A DNA stretch of 64,000 nt from Terrisporobacter petrolearius. GTDB lineage: Bacteria; Bacillota; Clostridia; Peptostreptococcales; Peptostreptococcaceae. The notes below the pieces were generated by a model. It saw only the letters and a program-made list of their open reading frames with translations, was not told the origin of the DNA and did not search any database. This document shows positions 24,906 through 32,596 of this stretch, one piece after another. Positions within the stretch are counted from its first letter, which is position 1. Each line of letters opens with the position of its first letter. The stretch spans positions 62,001-126,000 of the forward strand of contig NZ_JAHZMO010000001.1 in the NCBI RefSeq assembly GCF_020748185.1, given 5' to 3'. Position numbers and translations under genes: made by a program.

Positions 24906-25318
24906 TAGATTTTTTCCCTGAGAGTACTTATTTTACTCCCATAGATAAGTCTAAATGTGAATTAGAGGAAGTAGTGCTAAAATTAGAAGAACTAGAAGCC
25001 ATGAGGCTTAAAGATATTGAAAAATTAAATCAAGAAGAGTGCGCAGAAAAAATGAAGGTATCTAGACAAACTTTTCAAAATATTATAGATTCAGCTAGAG
25101 AAAAAGTTGCAATTGCATTAACTCAAGGCAAGGCAATAAGAATAGATGGGGGAAATTATAGAGCAAAATTTTGTAAATTTAAATGCCTTGATTGTGACAA
25201 TATCTATGAGATAAATTATTTACAAGATAAAGAAATGTGTCCTTCATGTGGTTCTAAGAATGTACTTTGTAGTAAAAAAGCACATATATGTAAAATATGG
25301 TGTAATAAAAATAAATAG
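24878..25318 (+). CDS. DUF134 DNA-binding protein with C-terminal zinc ribbon
   Basis: 146 residues. The N-terminal helix-turn-helix (ARPTKVRIVDFFPESTYFTP ... LEELEAMRLKDIEKLNQEECAEKMKVSRQTFQNII) is the DUF134/UPF0251 signature. A Cys-rich tail follows: CLDCDNIYEIN and CPSCGSKNVLC with CKIWC, likely binding zinc or an Fe-S cluster. DUF134 genes usually accompany NifX-like and Mrp-like genes, as here. It may sense cluster status and control the operon through the upstream palindrome; that is inference. The AAGGAGG site lies inside the Fur-like gene. Confidence 0.85.
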   Translation: MARPTKVRIVDFFPESTYFTPIDKSKCELEEVVLKLEELEAMRLKDIEKLNQEECAEKMKVSRQTFQNIIDSAREKVAIALTQGKAIRIDGGNYRAKFCKFKCLDCDNIYEINYLQDKEMCPSCGSKNVLCSKKAHICKIWCNKNK

Positions 25319-25372
25319 CTTAAATATAAAATAAGTATATCTTAAAATGATCTTTATATTTAAATTGTACAA

Positions 25373-25408
25373 AAAAAGGATGAACTCATATGAGTTCATC
25401 CTTTTTGT
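25373..25408. terminator. Perfect palindromic terminator between convergent operons
   Basis: AAAAAGGATGAACTCAT and its reverse complement are adjacent, giving a 34-base palindrome with A and T tracts on either side. Confidence 0.88.
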
Positions 25409-25470
25409 GTAACTATCTTTTTGAGACAGTTACATTTTATTCATGACAAGTTTTATATTTAAATAGTTTT

Positions 25471-26106
25471 TTAACTAACTTTGCTAGAACAGCTACTACA
25501 ACTGTTATATGATGTATTGCTTTTGTTAGTGTATTTTGCTTTTGATATTAATTGTGTCATAGTTCCCATTGGACAATAAACACACCAAGATTTTGGTTTG
25601 TACAATAACATTGTTATTATTCCAAGGATTGTTGATGTTAACATCATACTATAAAATCCAAAGGCAAATTGGGCTACCCAAGGAGTTACCATACTAGTAT
25701 TAGTCCATGCCCAAGGAACTTTGAAAGTCCAAATTAATTTTACAACTTCTTTTAGAGCGTTTGTTCCATTAAATACTAAATAAGTATTAAATAACATAAC
25801 AACGAACATTGTCATAAAGAAGGTTAAAAACCCGTATCTAAACCACTTACTTCTTAAAAATTTAGGTATATCTCTATTTTGGGATAATTTTAATTTATTA
25901 CCCATTAAATCTAACATTTGACCTCTACCACAGTAAGTATTGCAATAAGTTTTACCATGACCACTTAAAGAGATTATTAAAGGTATTAAGAAACATAATA
26001 CACCTAGCCAACCAAATAATATATTGAAAAACCCTAATGTTAAGTATGTGACACTTATAATCCACATATAATCTTTAAAAGTTTTTTTCTTTTTATTCTT
26101 ATTCAT
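25471..26106 (-). CDS. NapH-like membrane 4Fe-4S protein
   Basis: 211 residues with about five membrane segments and two Cys clusters: GKTYCNTYCGRGQML and KSWCVYCPMGTM. The CxxxCGRGQ and CxxCPxG patterns match the NapH/NosR/CcoG-type 'polyferredoxin' membrane family, which passes electrons between quinone or flavin partners and soluble Fe-S proteins. A Cys/Ser-rich tail (CSSCSSKVS) is odd. I take ATG 26106 as start, as it has a GGAGG/GGCGG site; the frame extends upstream without one, over the ferredoxin gene. The ferredoxin gene ends five bases upstream, so both form an operon. Confidence 0.78.
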   Translation of the reverse strand: MNKNKKKKTFKDYMWIISVTYLTLGFFNILFGWLGVLCFLIPLIISLSGHGKTYCNTYCGRGQMLDLMGNKLKLSQNRDIPKFLRSKWFRYGFLTFFMTMFVVMLFNTYLVFNGTNALKEVVKLIWTFKVPWAWTNTSMVTPWVAQFAFGFYSMMLTSTILGIITMLLYKPKSWCVYCPMGTMTQLISKAKYTNKSNTSYNSCSSCSSKVS

Positions 26107-26111
26107 AATTA

Positions 26112-26318
26112 TTATTCCGCCTCCACTTTTTCTATATTTATAACCGACGCAGGACATGATTTTGCACATTTTCCACATCCTACACATTTATCTAAGTCTA
26201 TTTCTGCAAATACACCTTGTTCTATGTGTATTAGATTAAAAGGACATACTTTTACACAAGTACCACAAGCTACACAGTAATCTTTATCTATAATTGCTTT
26301 TCTTTTTATTTTCGCCAT
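26112..26318 (-). CDS. 2[4Fe-4S] ferredoxin
   Basis: 68 residues with two classic clusters: CVACGTCVKVCP (near 15-26) and CVGCGKCAKSCP (near 45-56). This should be a small electron carrier, probably serving the membrane Fe-S protein encoded next in the operon. The Lys-rich N-terminus (MAKIKRKAIIDKD) lacks a signal peptide. The ATG has GAGGAGG upstream. No dehydrogenase is adjacent, so the electron donor is unknown. Confidence 0.92.
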   Translation of the reverse strand: MAKIKRKAIIDKDYCVACGTCVKVCPFNLIHIEQGVFAEIDLDKCVGCGKCAKSCPASVINIEKVEAE

Positions 26319-26491
26319 TTAAATTTCCTCCTCAATGATATAAAAGTATTATAATGTTTTTATATATGAAATACAGTGATAAAGTCACTTTGAAGAAATT
26401 CTGTCGATTGTATATTAACAAGAAAATTCAGAACATTTTAAAAAAATAGACTAAAATTAAATAAGAACATGCATATAATTACTGACATAAA

Positions 26492-26540
26492 TTGAAATTT
26501 CATAGCGTCAACGTGGTGGATTAAAGTGTAGAGTAAGTGA
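26492..26540 (+). repeat. Dispersed modular intergenic repeat, copy D (partial)
   Basis: The segment TGAAATTTCATAGCGTCAAC followed by GTGGTGGATTAAAGTG matches one block of copies C and F with several base changes. The rest of the element is missing or unrecognisable. It sits in a 345-base gap between two divergent genes; I see nothing else in that gap except the two ribosome sites. Confidence 0.55.
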
Positions 26541-26663
26541 GTTTATGGTAAGCTCACCTGTTTATTTTTGACAAATTAGTTACAATATTGAAAGAATTAT
26601 GGAATTTATATTTATATATGTGGTATGTTCAAATTAAAGCTTTTCAATAAGGGGGAAATTTGA

Positions 26664-27899
26664 ATGAAAAAAATATTATCTTTACTACTATCACTTATGA
26701 TGATAGTAAGTATAACAGCACCGTCTTTCGCAGATGAGGTAAGAAATGCAATACCAAAAAATACAGGAATGGAAGATATTTTAAGTGATATCTTACTTAA
26801 AGAGGATGCTGAGTTAGAAGCTAAACTTACGAATATAAAGCTGGATACTGAAAAAAAATATACTGTTGATGGAGATTTATCTTTAATCATGTATAAATTA
26901 AATTTAACTACTGATAAGAGTATAGATCTTAGTTATAAATCAACTTCAAAAATGTTTGGTATTTCAGTAGTAAATGCAAACTCAGCAATGGATGAAGATG
27001 ACCTAATGAATTATGATGATATTTCACCTATTTGGGTTGATACAATGTCAAACCAAACAAGCAAAACATCTAATAATACAAACTTAAAATTGAAAAAAGG
27101 GAAGTATATAATTGTAGTTGCTTCAACTAAAGGTGATTACACAGTTAGCGCAAATACAATAAAAAATTTAAAAACAATGTCACCATTTACTGTAAAAAAA
27201 GTAATTCCAGGTACTACTTCTTTATCAGGAACAGGTGTAGCTGGTGCAAAAGTAACTGTTATGACAGAGAGTAATAAAACATATACAACAACTGTAAAAT
27301 CAGATAAAACATATAAATTAACTATTCCTAAGCAAGAAGAATATTCTAGAGTATTAGTTAAAATGGAAAAGTCAGGTTATGGTTCTAAGTTAGCTTTAGC
27401 TTGGGTAGAAAATGCTAATTTTTCTACATTTACAGTTAATCAAGTAAAATCAACTTCAACAAAAGTAACTGGTAAAGGGAAAAGTGGTGCAACAGTAAGA
27501 GCCTATGCTAATGGCAAAAAAATAGGACAAACTACAGTAAAATCAGACGGTACATACTCAATGAAGATAAAAAAACAATCTTCTGGAAAAAAAGTTTTAG
27601 TTAAAATGTATAAAACTGGTTATAATACTAAATCTAAAACTGTAACAGTTAAAAAATCATTCAGTAAGAAACTTACTATAAACTCTGTAAAATCAACACA
27701 AAATACTATAAATGGAAAAGGTTCAAAGGGTTCAACAGTAAAAGCTTATGTTAATAATAAACAAATAGGAAAAGCTACTGTTAAATCAAATGGAACATAC
27801 TCAATGAAAATAAAAAAACAATCAAAAGGAAAATCTATAACAGTTAAAATGTATAGAAGTGGATATTCATCATCTTCAAAAAGTATAAAAGTTAAATAA
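26664..27899 (+). CDS. Secreted cationic protein with three Ig-like repeats
   Basis: 411 residues. A signal peptide (about 1-23, PSFADE) is followed by an unknown N-terminal domain (about 25-170) and three tandem Ig-like domains (about 172-250, 250-330 and 332-411). Repeat phrases include GKSGATVRAYANGKKIGQT with DGTYSMKIKKQ, and GSKGSTVKAYVNNKQIGKA with NGTYSMKIKKQ. The last two repeats are close to each other, the first is diverged. The repeats are rich in Lys and would be very basic, suiting binding to wall polymers or host surfaces. There is no sorting signal. The start has AAGGGGG upstream. Confidence 0.75.
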   Translation: MKKILSLLLSLMMIVSITAPSFADEVRNAIPKNTGMEDILSDILLKEDAELEAKLTNIKLDTEKKYTVDGDLSLIMYKLNLTTDKSIDLSYKSTSKMFGISVVNANSAMDEDDLMNYDDISPIWVDTMSNQTSKTSNNTNLKLKKGKYIIVVASTKGDYTVSANTIKNLKTMSPFTVKKVIPGTTSLSGTGVAGAKVTVMTESNKTYTTTVKSDKTYKLTIPKQEEYSRVLVKMEKSGYGSKLALAWVENANFSTFTVNQVKSTSTKVTGKGKSGATVRAYANGKKIGQTTVKSDGTYSMKIKKQSSGKKVLVKMYKTGYNTKSKTVTVKKSFSKKLTINSVKSTQNTINGKGSKGSTVKAYVNNKQIGKATVKSNGTYSMKIKKQSKGKSITVKMYRSGYSSSSKSIKVK

Positions 27900-27926
27900 A
27901 AACTATATAGTGTAATGAGTAATTTA

Positions 27927-27962
27927 AAAGTGTGTTGTTTTAACAACATACTTTTATTTTTT
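27927..27962 (+). terminator. Terminator containing a TGTTGTT/AACAACA palindrome
   Basis: AAAAGTGTGTTGTT pairs with AACAACATACTTTT, followed by ATTTTTT. The core TGTTGTTTTAACAACA nearly equals the palindrome at 28721. Confidence 0.75.
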
Positions 27963-27988
27963 AGATAATAGTTCATGCTTCAAACTAT

Positions 27989-28016
27989 GCATTTTTGTAT
28001 ACAAAAATGCTATAAT
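27989..28016 (+). promoter_or_regulatory. 22-bp perfect palindrome abutting the -10 box of the Crp/Fnr gene
   Basis: GCATTTTTGTA and its exact reverse complement fill 27989-28010, and TATAAT follows at once at 28011-28016. The palindrome therefore covers the -35 and spacer region, the place for a repressor or a class II activator. The coding region begins about 27 bases later. Confidence 0.65.
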
Positions 28017-28042
28017 TACTTAAGAGAAATGAGGTGGTTGCT

Positions 28043-28720
28043 ATGATGGATTTTAATGAAGATAGAGTTACACAAATATGTTCAAATTCTATAATATTTA
28101 AAAATTTAGAAAAAGATGCTATTAAAAAATTCTTATCTTCTTTAGCATATAAAGTTGTATTTATAAAAAAAGGCGAAATGATTATAAAAGAAGATGATCA
28201 TATTGACTATTTAGGAGTAATTCTAGAAGGGGAAGTTAATGTATGTAAGTATTGTCCTGATGGTAGCGAAAGTTTATTAACTAAATTGCAAACTCATGAG
28301 GTTTTTGCTTTGGACATATTAGGTACACCATCTCAAAATAGTTTTTACAATGTTTATACAACAAAACCATCTTTTATTTTGAAAATTGATAAAAAAATAT
28401 TGGAAAAAGCCATAATTTTATCTGAACGAGATTCTTGTAATATGTATGAAAATATTATTACTTGTTTAGCAAATACTTGTGCAAAAAAATGTCATAAAAT
28501 AGAATTAGTGTCTCAGCGAAGTATAAGAGATAAGATTATGACTTACTTATTAATTCAAAAAAACAATAAAAATTCTAATAAGTTTAGAATTTCTTTTGAT
28601 AGAGACCAATTAGCTAACTACTTATGTGTAAATAGAAGTGTGTTATCCCATGAACTATCGTTGATGCAAAAAGAGGGAATTATAAAATTTAGAAAAAACG
28701 AATTTGAAATTCTTAAATAG
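28043..28720 (+). CDS. Crp/Fnr-family transcription regulator
   Basis: 225 residues. An N-terminal cyclic-nucleotide-binding-like domain (LAYKVVFIKKGEMIIKEDDHIDYLGVILEGEVNVCKYCPDG) is followed by a C-terminal HTH (SFDRDQLANYLCVNRSVLSHELSLMQKEGII). Cys residues at several places (CKYC, CNMY, CLANTCAKKC) could hold a cluster or sense redox state, but the standard Fnr N-terminal cluster is absent. The start is ATG 28043, five bases after GAGGTGG; the GTG at 28034 lies inside that site. Two near-identical palindromes flank the gene and a third lies in its promoter, suggesting autoregulation. Confidence 0.82.
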   Translation: MMDFNEDRVTQICSNSIIFKNLEKDAIKKFLSSLAYKVVFIKKGEMIIKEDDHIDYLGVILEGEVNVCKYCPDGSESLLTKLQTHEVFALDILGTPSQNSFYNVYTTKPSFILKIDKKILEKAIILSERDSCNMYENIITCLANTCAKKCHKIELVSQRSIRDKIMTYLLIQKNNKNSNKFRISFDRDQLANYLCVNRSVLSHELSLMQKEGIIKFRKNEFEILK

Positions 28721-28736
28721 TGTTGTTTAAACAACA
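28721..28736. promoter_or_regulatory. 16-bp palindrome directly after the Crp/Fnr gene
   Basis: TGTTGTTTAAACAACA is a perfect palindrome starting at the base after the stop codon, with no T run. Its TGTTG-N6-CAACA spacing fits Crp/Fnr operators. Confidence 0.5.
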
Positions 28737-28875
28737 TACATAAAGTTATGGGTAGAGTATACTATAGTTATAAATACTTAATTAGTATTTATCTTGGTAT
28801 AAAGGATTAAAAAATATTACTTGGACTTGGACTACAATATGTTTACTCGAAAAACATATTAATAGCCGTATTATT

Positions 28876-28939
28876 AAAAAATCAAAATAGACTTAGATAG
28901 TATACTTGGCAGCTATCTAAGTCTATTTTGATTTTTTTT
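28876..28939. terminator. Very long bidirectional terminator
   Basis: AAAAAATCAAAATAGACTTA with GATAG pairs fully with CTATC and TAAGTCTATTTTGATTTTTT, a stem of about 25 bp, between convergent genes. The 139 bases before it hold only a small AT hairpin near 28840-28862. Confidence 0.88.
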
Positions 28940-28947
28940 GCAGTTTA

Positions 28948-29778
28948 TTACATACAAGATATTCCCATAACTCCTGGTCCAGAATGGGAACAAATAACAC
29001 ATCCTATATTAACAAAATAAATATTTTTAACTTCTCCTTCTTTTTCCAAAGCTTCTTTCATTATTGCTAAATCGTCATCATTGTCTCCACAACCTAAAAT
29101 GATTGTCTTATCTTTTAAATCTTTACCAAATCTATTTACTATGGTTTTTGCCAAAGTTGAGTAAATTTGCTTTTTACCCCTAACTTGAGACTTTTGAGAC
29201 ACTAAACCATCCTTAACTTCTAAAATAGGTTTAATTGACAATAGATTTCCAAGTGCAGCCTTAGTAGAACAAATTCTACCACCCATTTTTAAATATTCTA
29301 AAGTATCTACAGAGAAGACTACTTCAACTTCATTTTTATGTTTTTCTAAAGTTGAAAGAATGTCATTAACAGAGTAACCCGTTTCAACCATTTCACATGC
29401 TTTTATTACAAATAAAGCGCTCCCTATAGATAAATTTCCTGTGTCAAAAATAGAAACATTGTCATGTCCGTCGTTTTTCGCTAACATGGCACTTTGATAA
29501 GTTCCAGATGCTATTGAAGATCCAGAGATATAAATTATTTGTGTATTTTCATCGTATTTTTCAAATGCAGATTTAAATTGTACATAAGTAGCCTGAGAAG
29601 TTTTTGGCATGCTATAACTTTCTCTAAGTATTTTATAAAAATCTTTTGTAGTTAAATTTTCTCCAGCTAAATATTCTTTATCGTTAAAAATCACAGTTAA
29701 AGGTACTATATCAACATTATATTTTTCAAGTATTTCTTGTGGTAAATCAGAAATACTATCGCATACTATTTTTATCAT
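28948..29778 (-). CDS. DegV-family fatty-acid-binding protein (second copy)
   Basis: 276 residues with DegV motifs: IKIVCDSISDLPQEI, VDIVPLTVIF, KTSQATYVQF, YISGSSIASGTYQSA, IFDTGNLSIGSA, LEYLKMGGRI and SHSGPGVMGI at the C-terminus. The last GPGVMG motif is more complete than in the copy at 20284, and overall identity between the two seems low, so they are not a recent duplication. The role is fatty-acid binding for FakA-dependent phosphorylation. It stands alone and convergent with the Crp/Fnr gene. The start has TTGGAGG upstream. Confidence 0.9.
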   Translation of the reverse strand: MIKIVCDSISDLPQEILEKYNVDIVPLTVIFNDKEYLAGENLTTKDFYKILRESYSMPKTSQATYVQFKSAFEKYDENTQIIYISGSSIASGTYQSAMLAKNDGHDNVSIFDTGNLSIGSALFVIKACEMVETGYSVNDILSTLEKHKNEVEVVFSVDTLEYLKMGGRICSTKAALGNLLSIKPILEVKDGLVSQKSQVRGKKQIYSTLAKTIVNRFGKDLKDKTIILGCGDNDDDLAIMKEALEKEGEVKNIYFVNIGCVICSHSGPGVMGISCM

Positions 29779-30006
29779 TTCTTAATCCTCCAATTATTGC
29801 TTACTATAAAATATACTATCATCATGAAAAAACATTGTAAAGCCAAATTTTTGACATTCAAAATAAATTGTGGTAACTTAATTTAAATTAGTAATGAGAT
29901 TTCTGTATAAGAAGGAATTGTGAAGTTAGAAATCGTACTATAATTAGTGTGTATAAAATGTATATTTCTAAACAGAAATGACTTGAAAAAAAGTAGGAGG
30001 AATAAT

Positions 30007-30675
30007 ATGAGAACAAAATTAAGTGATAGAAAGTTACCTAACTATTCTATAGCAGAGGAAAGATTCAATTATATATCTCATATAGTAGGTGGTGCTATGG
30101 GCGTAATAGCTTTAATATTGTGTGTAGTAATTTCAGCATGGCATCACGATATAATGGCAATAGCCACATCAGTAGTATATGGAATAACAATGATATTACT
30201 ATACTCTATGTCGTCCATATACCACGGTTTAAAAGATGGAATGGCGAAGAGAGTATTTCAGGTTTTAGATCACTGTGCTATTTATATTTTGATAGCCGGC
30301 ACATATACACCTATTGCACTTTGCGCTGTAAGAGAGGTAGATCCAATAGTAGGATGGAGTATATTTATTGTAGAATGGTCACTTGCCATAATCGCAATCA
30401 TATTTAATGCAATTGATTTAAAAAAATATGCTGTATTTTCTATGATATGTAATTTAATAATGGGATGGGGAATAGTTGTAGTAGTTCCTGTAGCTATTAA
30501 GGCTCTTACTTGGAATGGATTTATGTATATTTTAGTAGGAGGAATATTCTATACAGTTGGAGCTGTTTTATATGGCATAGGCAGGAATAAAAGTTACATG
30601 CATTGTATTTTCCATGTATTTGTGTTGCTTGGAAGTATAGCTCACTTATTTGGAATAATGTTTTATGTATTATAA
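30007..30675 (+). CDS. trhA: TrhA / hemolysin III family membrane protein (PAQR type)
   Basis: 222 residues with seven hydrophobic segments. Family marks are 'EERFNYISHIVGGAMG' near the start, SSIYHGLKDGMAKRVFQVLDHCAIYILIAGTYTP in the middle and 'CIFHVFVLLGSIAHLFGIMFYVL' at the end; the Ser, His and Asp residues in them match the PAQR/HlyIII metal site. Family work links TrhA to membrane lipid homeostasis; haemolysis is a historical name. I use ATG 30007, preceded by TAGGAGGAATAAT, not the longer frame from 29947. A small gap of 17 bases separates it from the next gene. Confidence 0.88.
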   Translation: MRTKLSDRKLPNYSIAEERFNYISHIVGGAMGVIALILCVVISAWHHDIMAIATSVVYGITMILLYSMSSIYHGLKDGMAKRVFQVLDHCAIYILIAGTYTPIALCAVREVDPIVGWSIFIVEWSLAIIAIIFNAIDLKKYAVFSMICNLIMGWGIVVVVPVAIKALTWNGFMYILVGGIFYTVGAVLYGIGRNKSYMHCIFHVFVLLGSIAHLFGIMFYVL

Positions 30676-30692
30676 ATTAGGGGGAGATATTA

Positions 30693-31787
30693 TTGAGTAA
30701 AATTGTACTAATATCCTGTGCTAATGGAAAAAAAACTGGATTTAATTTAGTTAAGGATATAGATAAAGAGAGTCAATTATTTAAGTTATCTATGGATTAT
30801 GGGAAAAAACTTGCAGATGAAGTTTATATATTAACATCAAAATATGGTCTTGTGAAAGAAAGGGATTATACCATGTCTTATAACGAGTCGTCTAGCTTTG
30901 CAAGTGAAATGGAAAATATACTATGGTCACTGGAAATCTTGAAAAAATTGAACAATTTTACGAATATACATGAAGATGAATATATTATTTTAGCAGATAA
31001 AAACTATTACAAAAACTATGTGGAATTTTTAAACAATGTAGACATGCCTTTGGCACACTTATCAGTAGAAGAAAAGATAAATTTTTTAAGAGAAGAACTA
31101 AATGAAGAAAACAGAGGTAAGACTTCATATGTTGAAAAATTACATATACTTTTTAATTCGATGAAAAAATATAATCACAATAATTTTGATGAAATTCCTT
31201 TTACCAATGGTATTTATGTAGTGTTAGATAAAAAAGAAAAATACAAAGGTATGAACAGGATTGTAAGAATAGGCACTCATGACAAGGATAATAAATTAAT
31301 TGTTAGAATTAAAAATCACTATAAAAATGGATTTAAAGATAGTAGCTTTTTTAGAAAAAATATAGGAAAGTCTATTTTACATTATAATGAACATGACTAT
31401 TTATATATTTGGAATATAAACTTTAATGATAAAGTTAATGAAAATAGATATTCTAAACTTAGAAATATGGAAGTAGAATCGAGTTTAGAAGAAAAAATTA
31501 GTAATTATATGAAAGAAAGGTTTGAATTTGTATGTTTTGAAGTGGAAGACTTAAAAGACAGGCACAGACTAGAAGAAGGTTTAATTTCTACAATATATAA
31601 TGATGATGAATTTGATAGTTCTCAGAAGTGGTTAGGAAAATACAGTCCTATAGAGGAAATAAGAGATAGTAAAATGTGGGTATCAAAAATATATGATAAT
31701 GCCAAATTAAACGAAGTTGAATTTAGAAAAGTTATAACTTTGTGTGTTAAATCAAATGAGGAAAAAACAGAACTTACTAAAGTGTAA
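30693..31787 (+). CDS. DUF6884/YaaA-like plus GIY-YIG nuclease-like fusion protein
   Basis: 364 residues in two parts. Residues 1-130 open with IVLISCANGKK and VYILTSKYGLVKERD, which resembles DUF6884/YaaA-type domains. Residues 165-345 start NGIYVVLD (Gly173), then IVRIGTH, IVRIKNHYK, HRLEEGLISTIY and SSQKWLGKYSP, an arrangement of GIY, R-IG, Arg, Glu and Asn/Trp typical of GIY-YIG nucleases. The joining of both is unusual; a nucleic-acid-repair or defence role is possible but unproven. The start is TTG behind AGGGGGAG. It lies 17 bases after trhA, so both may be co-transcribed. Confidence 0.65.
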   Translation: MSKIVLISCANGKKTGFNLVKDIDKESQLFKLSMDYGKKLADEVYILTSKYGLVKERDYTMSYNESSSFASEMENILWSLEILKKLNNFTNIHEDEYIILADKNYYKNYVEFLNNVDMPLAHLSVEEKINFLREELNEENRGKTSYVEKLHILFNSMKKYNHNNFDEIPFTNGIYVVLDKKEKYKGMNRIVRIGTHDKDNKLIVRIKNHYKNGFKDSSFFRKNIGKSILHYNEHDYLYIWNINFNDKVNENRYSKLRNMEVESSLEEKISNYMKERFEFVCFEVEDLKDRHRLEEGLISTIYNDDEFDSSQKWLGKYSPIEEIRDSKMWVSKIYDNAKLNEVEFRKVITLCVKSNEEKTELTKV

Positions 31788-31810
31788 AACAATAATTATT
31801 TATTATAATA

Positions 31811-31866
31811 AAAGAGCTAATTTTAATAAAAATATACATCTTATTAAAATTAGCTTTTTCTTTTAA
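31811..31866 (+). terminator. Terminator after the GIY-YIG gene
   Basis: AAAGAGCTAATTTTAATAA pairs with TTATTAAAATTAGCTTTTT, followed by CTTTT. Confidence 0.8.
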
Positions 31867-31891
31867 TTTAAATTTATTTAAAAATAGTAAT

Positions 31892-32107
31892 TTATAAATT
31901 ATTAATTATTTCTTTTAAGGCTTCAAATTCGTCATTACTTAATGTAATTCCCTTTCCCATTTTCTCATGATTTGGACCCCAGTCCCTTAAGTCATATTTT
32001 GGCTTAGCACCATTCCAACTAATAAGATTTAACTCCTTTGTCCATCCTTTAGTATTTTCAGATAATACTCCTAAATTTTCAACTATATCATATTTAAAAT
32101 CTGCCAT
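31892..32107 (-). CDS. YdbC/PC4-family ssDNA-binding-like protein
   Basis: 71 residues closely resembling the bacterial YdbC (PC4-like) family: 'IVENLGVLSENTKGWTKELNLISWNGAKPKYDLRDWGP' then 'MGKGITLSNDEFEALKEII' in pieces such as KYDLRDWGPNHEKMGKGITL. The YDLRDW and KGITL marks are the hallmark. The family forms dimers that bind single-stranded nucleic acid and resembles transcriptional coactivator PC4. It stands alone on the minus strand, with AAAAGGAG before the ATG. Confidence 0.85.
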   Translation of the reverse strand: MADFKYDIVENLGVLSENTKGWTKELNLISWNGAKPKYDLRDWGPNHEKMGKGITLSNDEFEALKEIINNL

Positions 32108-32321
32108 TTATAAAAACTCCTTTTTTTATAACATTTTATCATATATTTCTATTATTATGAAATATGGGATATTATAAACAATTTTATATTAAAATATATG
32201 TTCTTAAGTGTTGATTTTTATATAATTTTCATTATTAGGAACCTGGATATTTATTTTTCATAATATATATTACGCTTAAAATGTAAATGTTAGATGTGGC
32301 TAAAATCACCGGAGGCAGGAC

Positions 32322-32435
32322 ATGAGAATATTAAAATGTATAGTGAATATTTTTTTGGAAAAGGTAATGTATAAATATAAAAATGTATCTTATATGGAAC
32401 TTTCCATAGGTCTGGAGGAAGAGGATTATAAATAG
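32322..32435 (+). CDS. Candidate 37-residue small protein
   Basis: An ATG at 32322 follows GGAGGCAGGAC, a strong ribosome site, and opens 37 codons to TAG 32433. The product starts MRILKCIVNIFLEKVMYKYK and ends in an acidic tail (GLEEEDYK). It is amphipathic, with one Cys, and is not an obvious toxin or leader. The stop codon lies in a perfect 17-bp hairpin. The preceding 214 bases (32108-32321) show no other gene. Family unknown; the strong ribosome site and terminator are the support. Confidence 0.5.
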   Translation: MRILKCIVNIFLEKVMYKYKNVSYMELSIGLEEEDYK

Positions 32436-32467
32436 AAAAAGTTAGATTTGTCTAACTTTTTCTATTT
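32430..32467. terminator. Perfect 17-bp terminator hairpin at the end of the small ORF
   Basis: AAATAGAAAAAGTTAGA pairs exactly with TCTAACTTTTTCTATTT over a TTTG loop. It overlaps the stop codon of the 37-residue frame. Confidence 0.8.
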
Positions 32468-32596
32468 AGCTTATGATAATTTTAACAAAAATGTTTATAA
32501 TTAAATTGTAGGGTCGATAATAAAAAGGGATTCTATACTTTTTTATAGAAAATGTATGAGAAGTAAATAATTTATTGTTGAAAGGGGGTTGTATAT

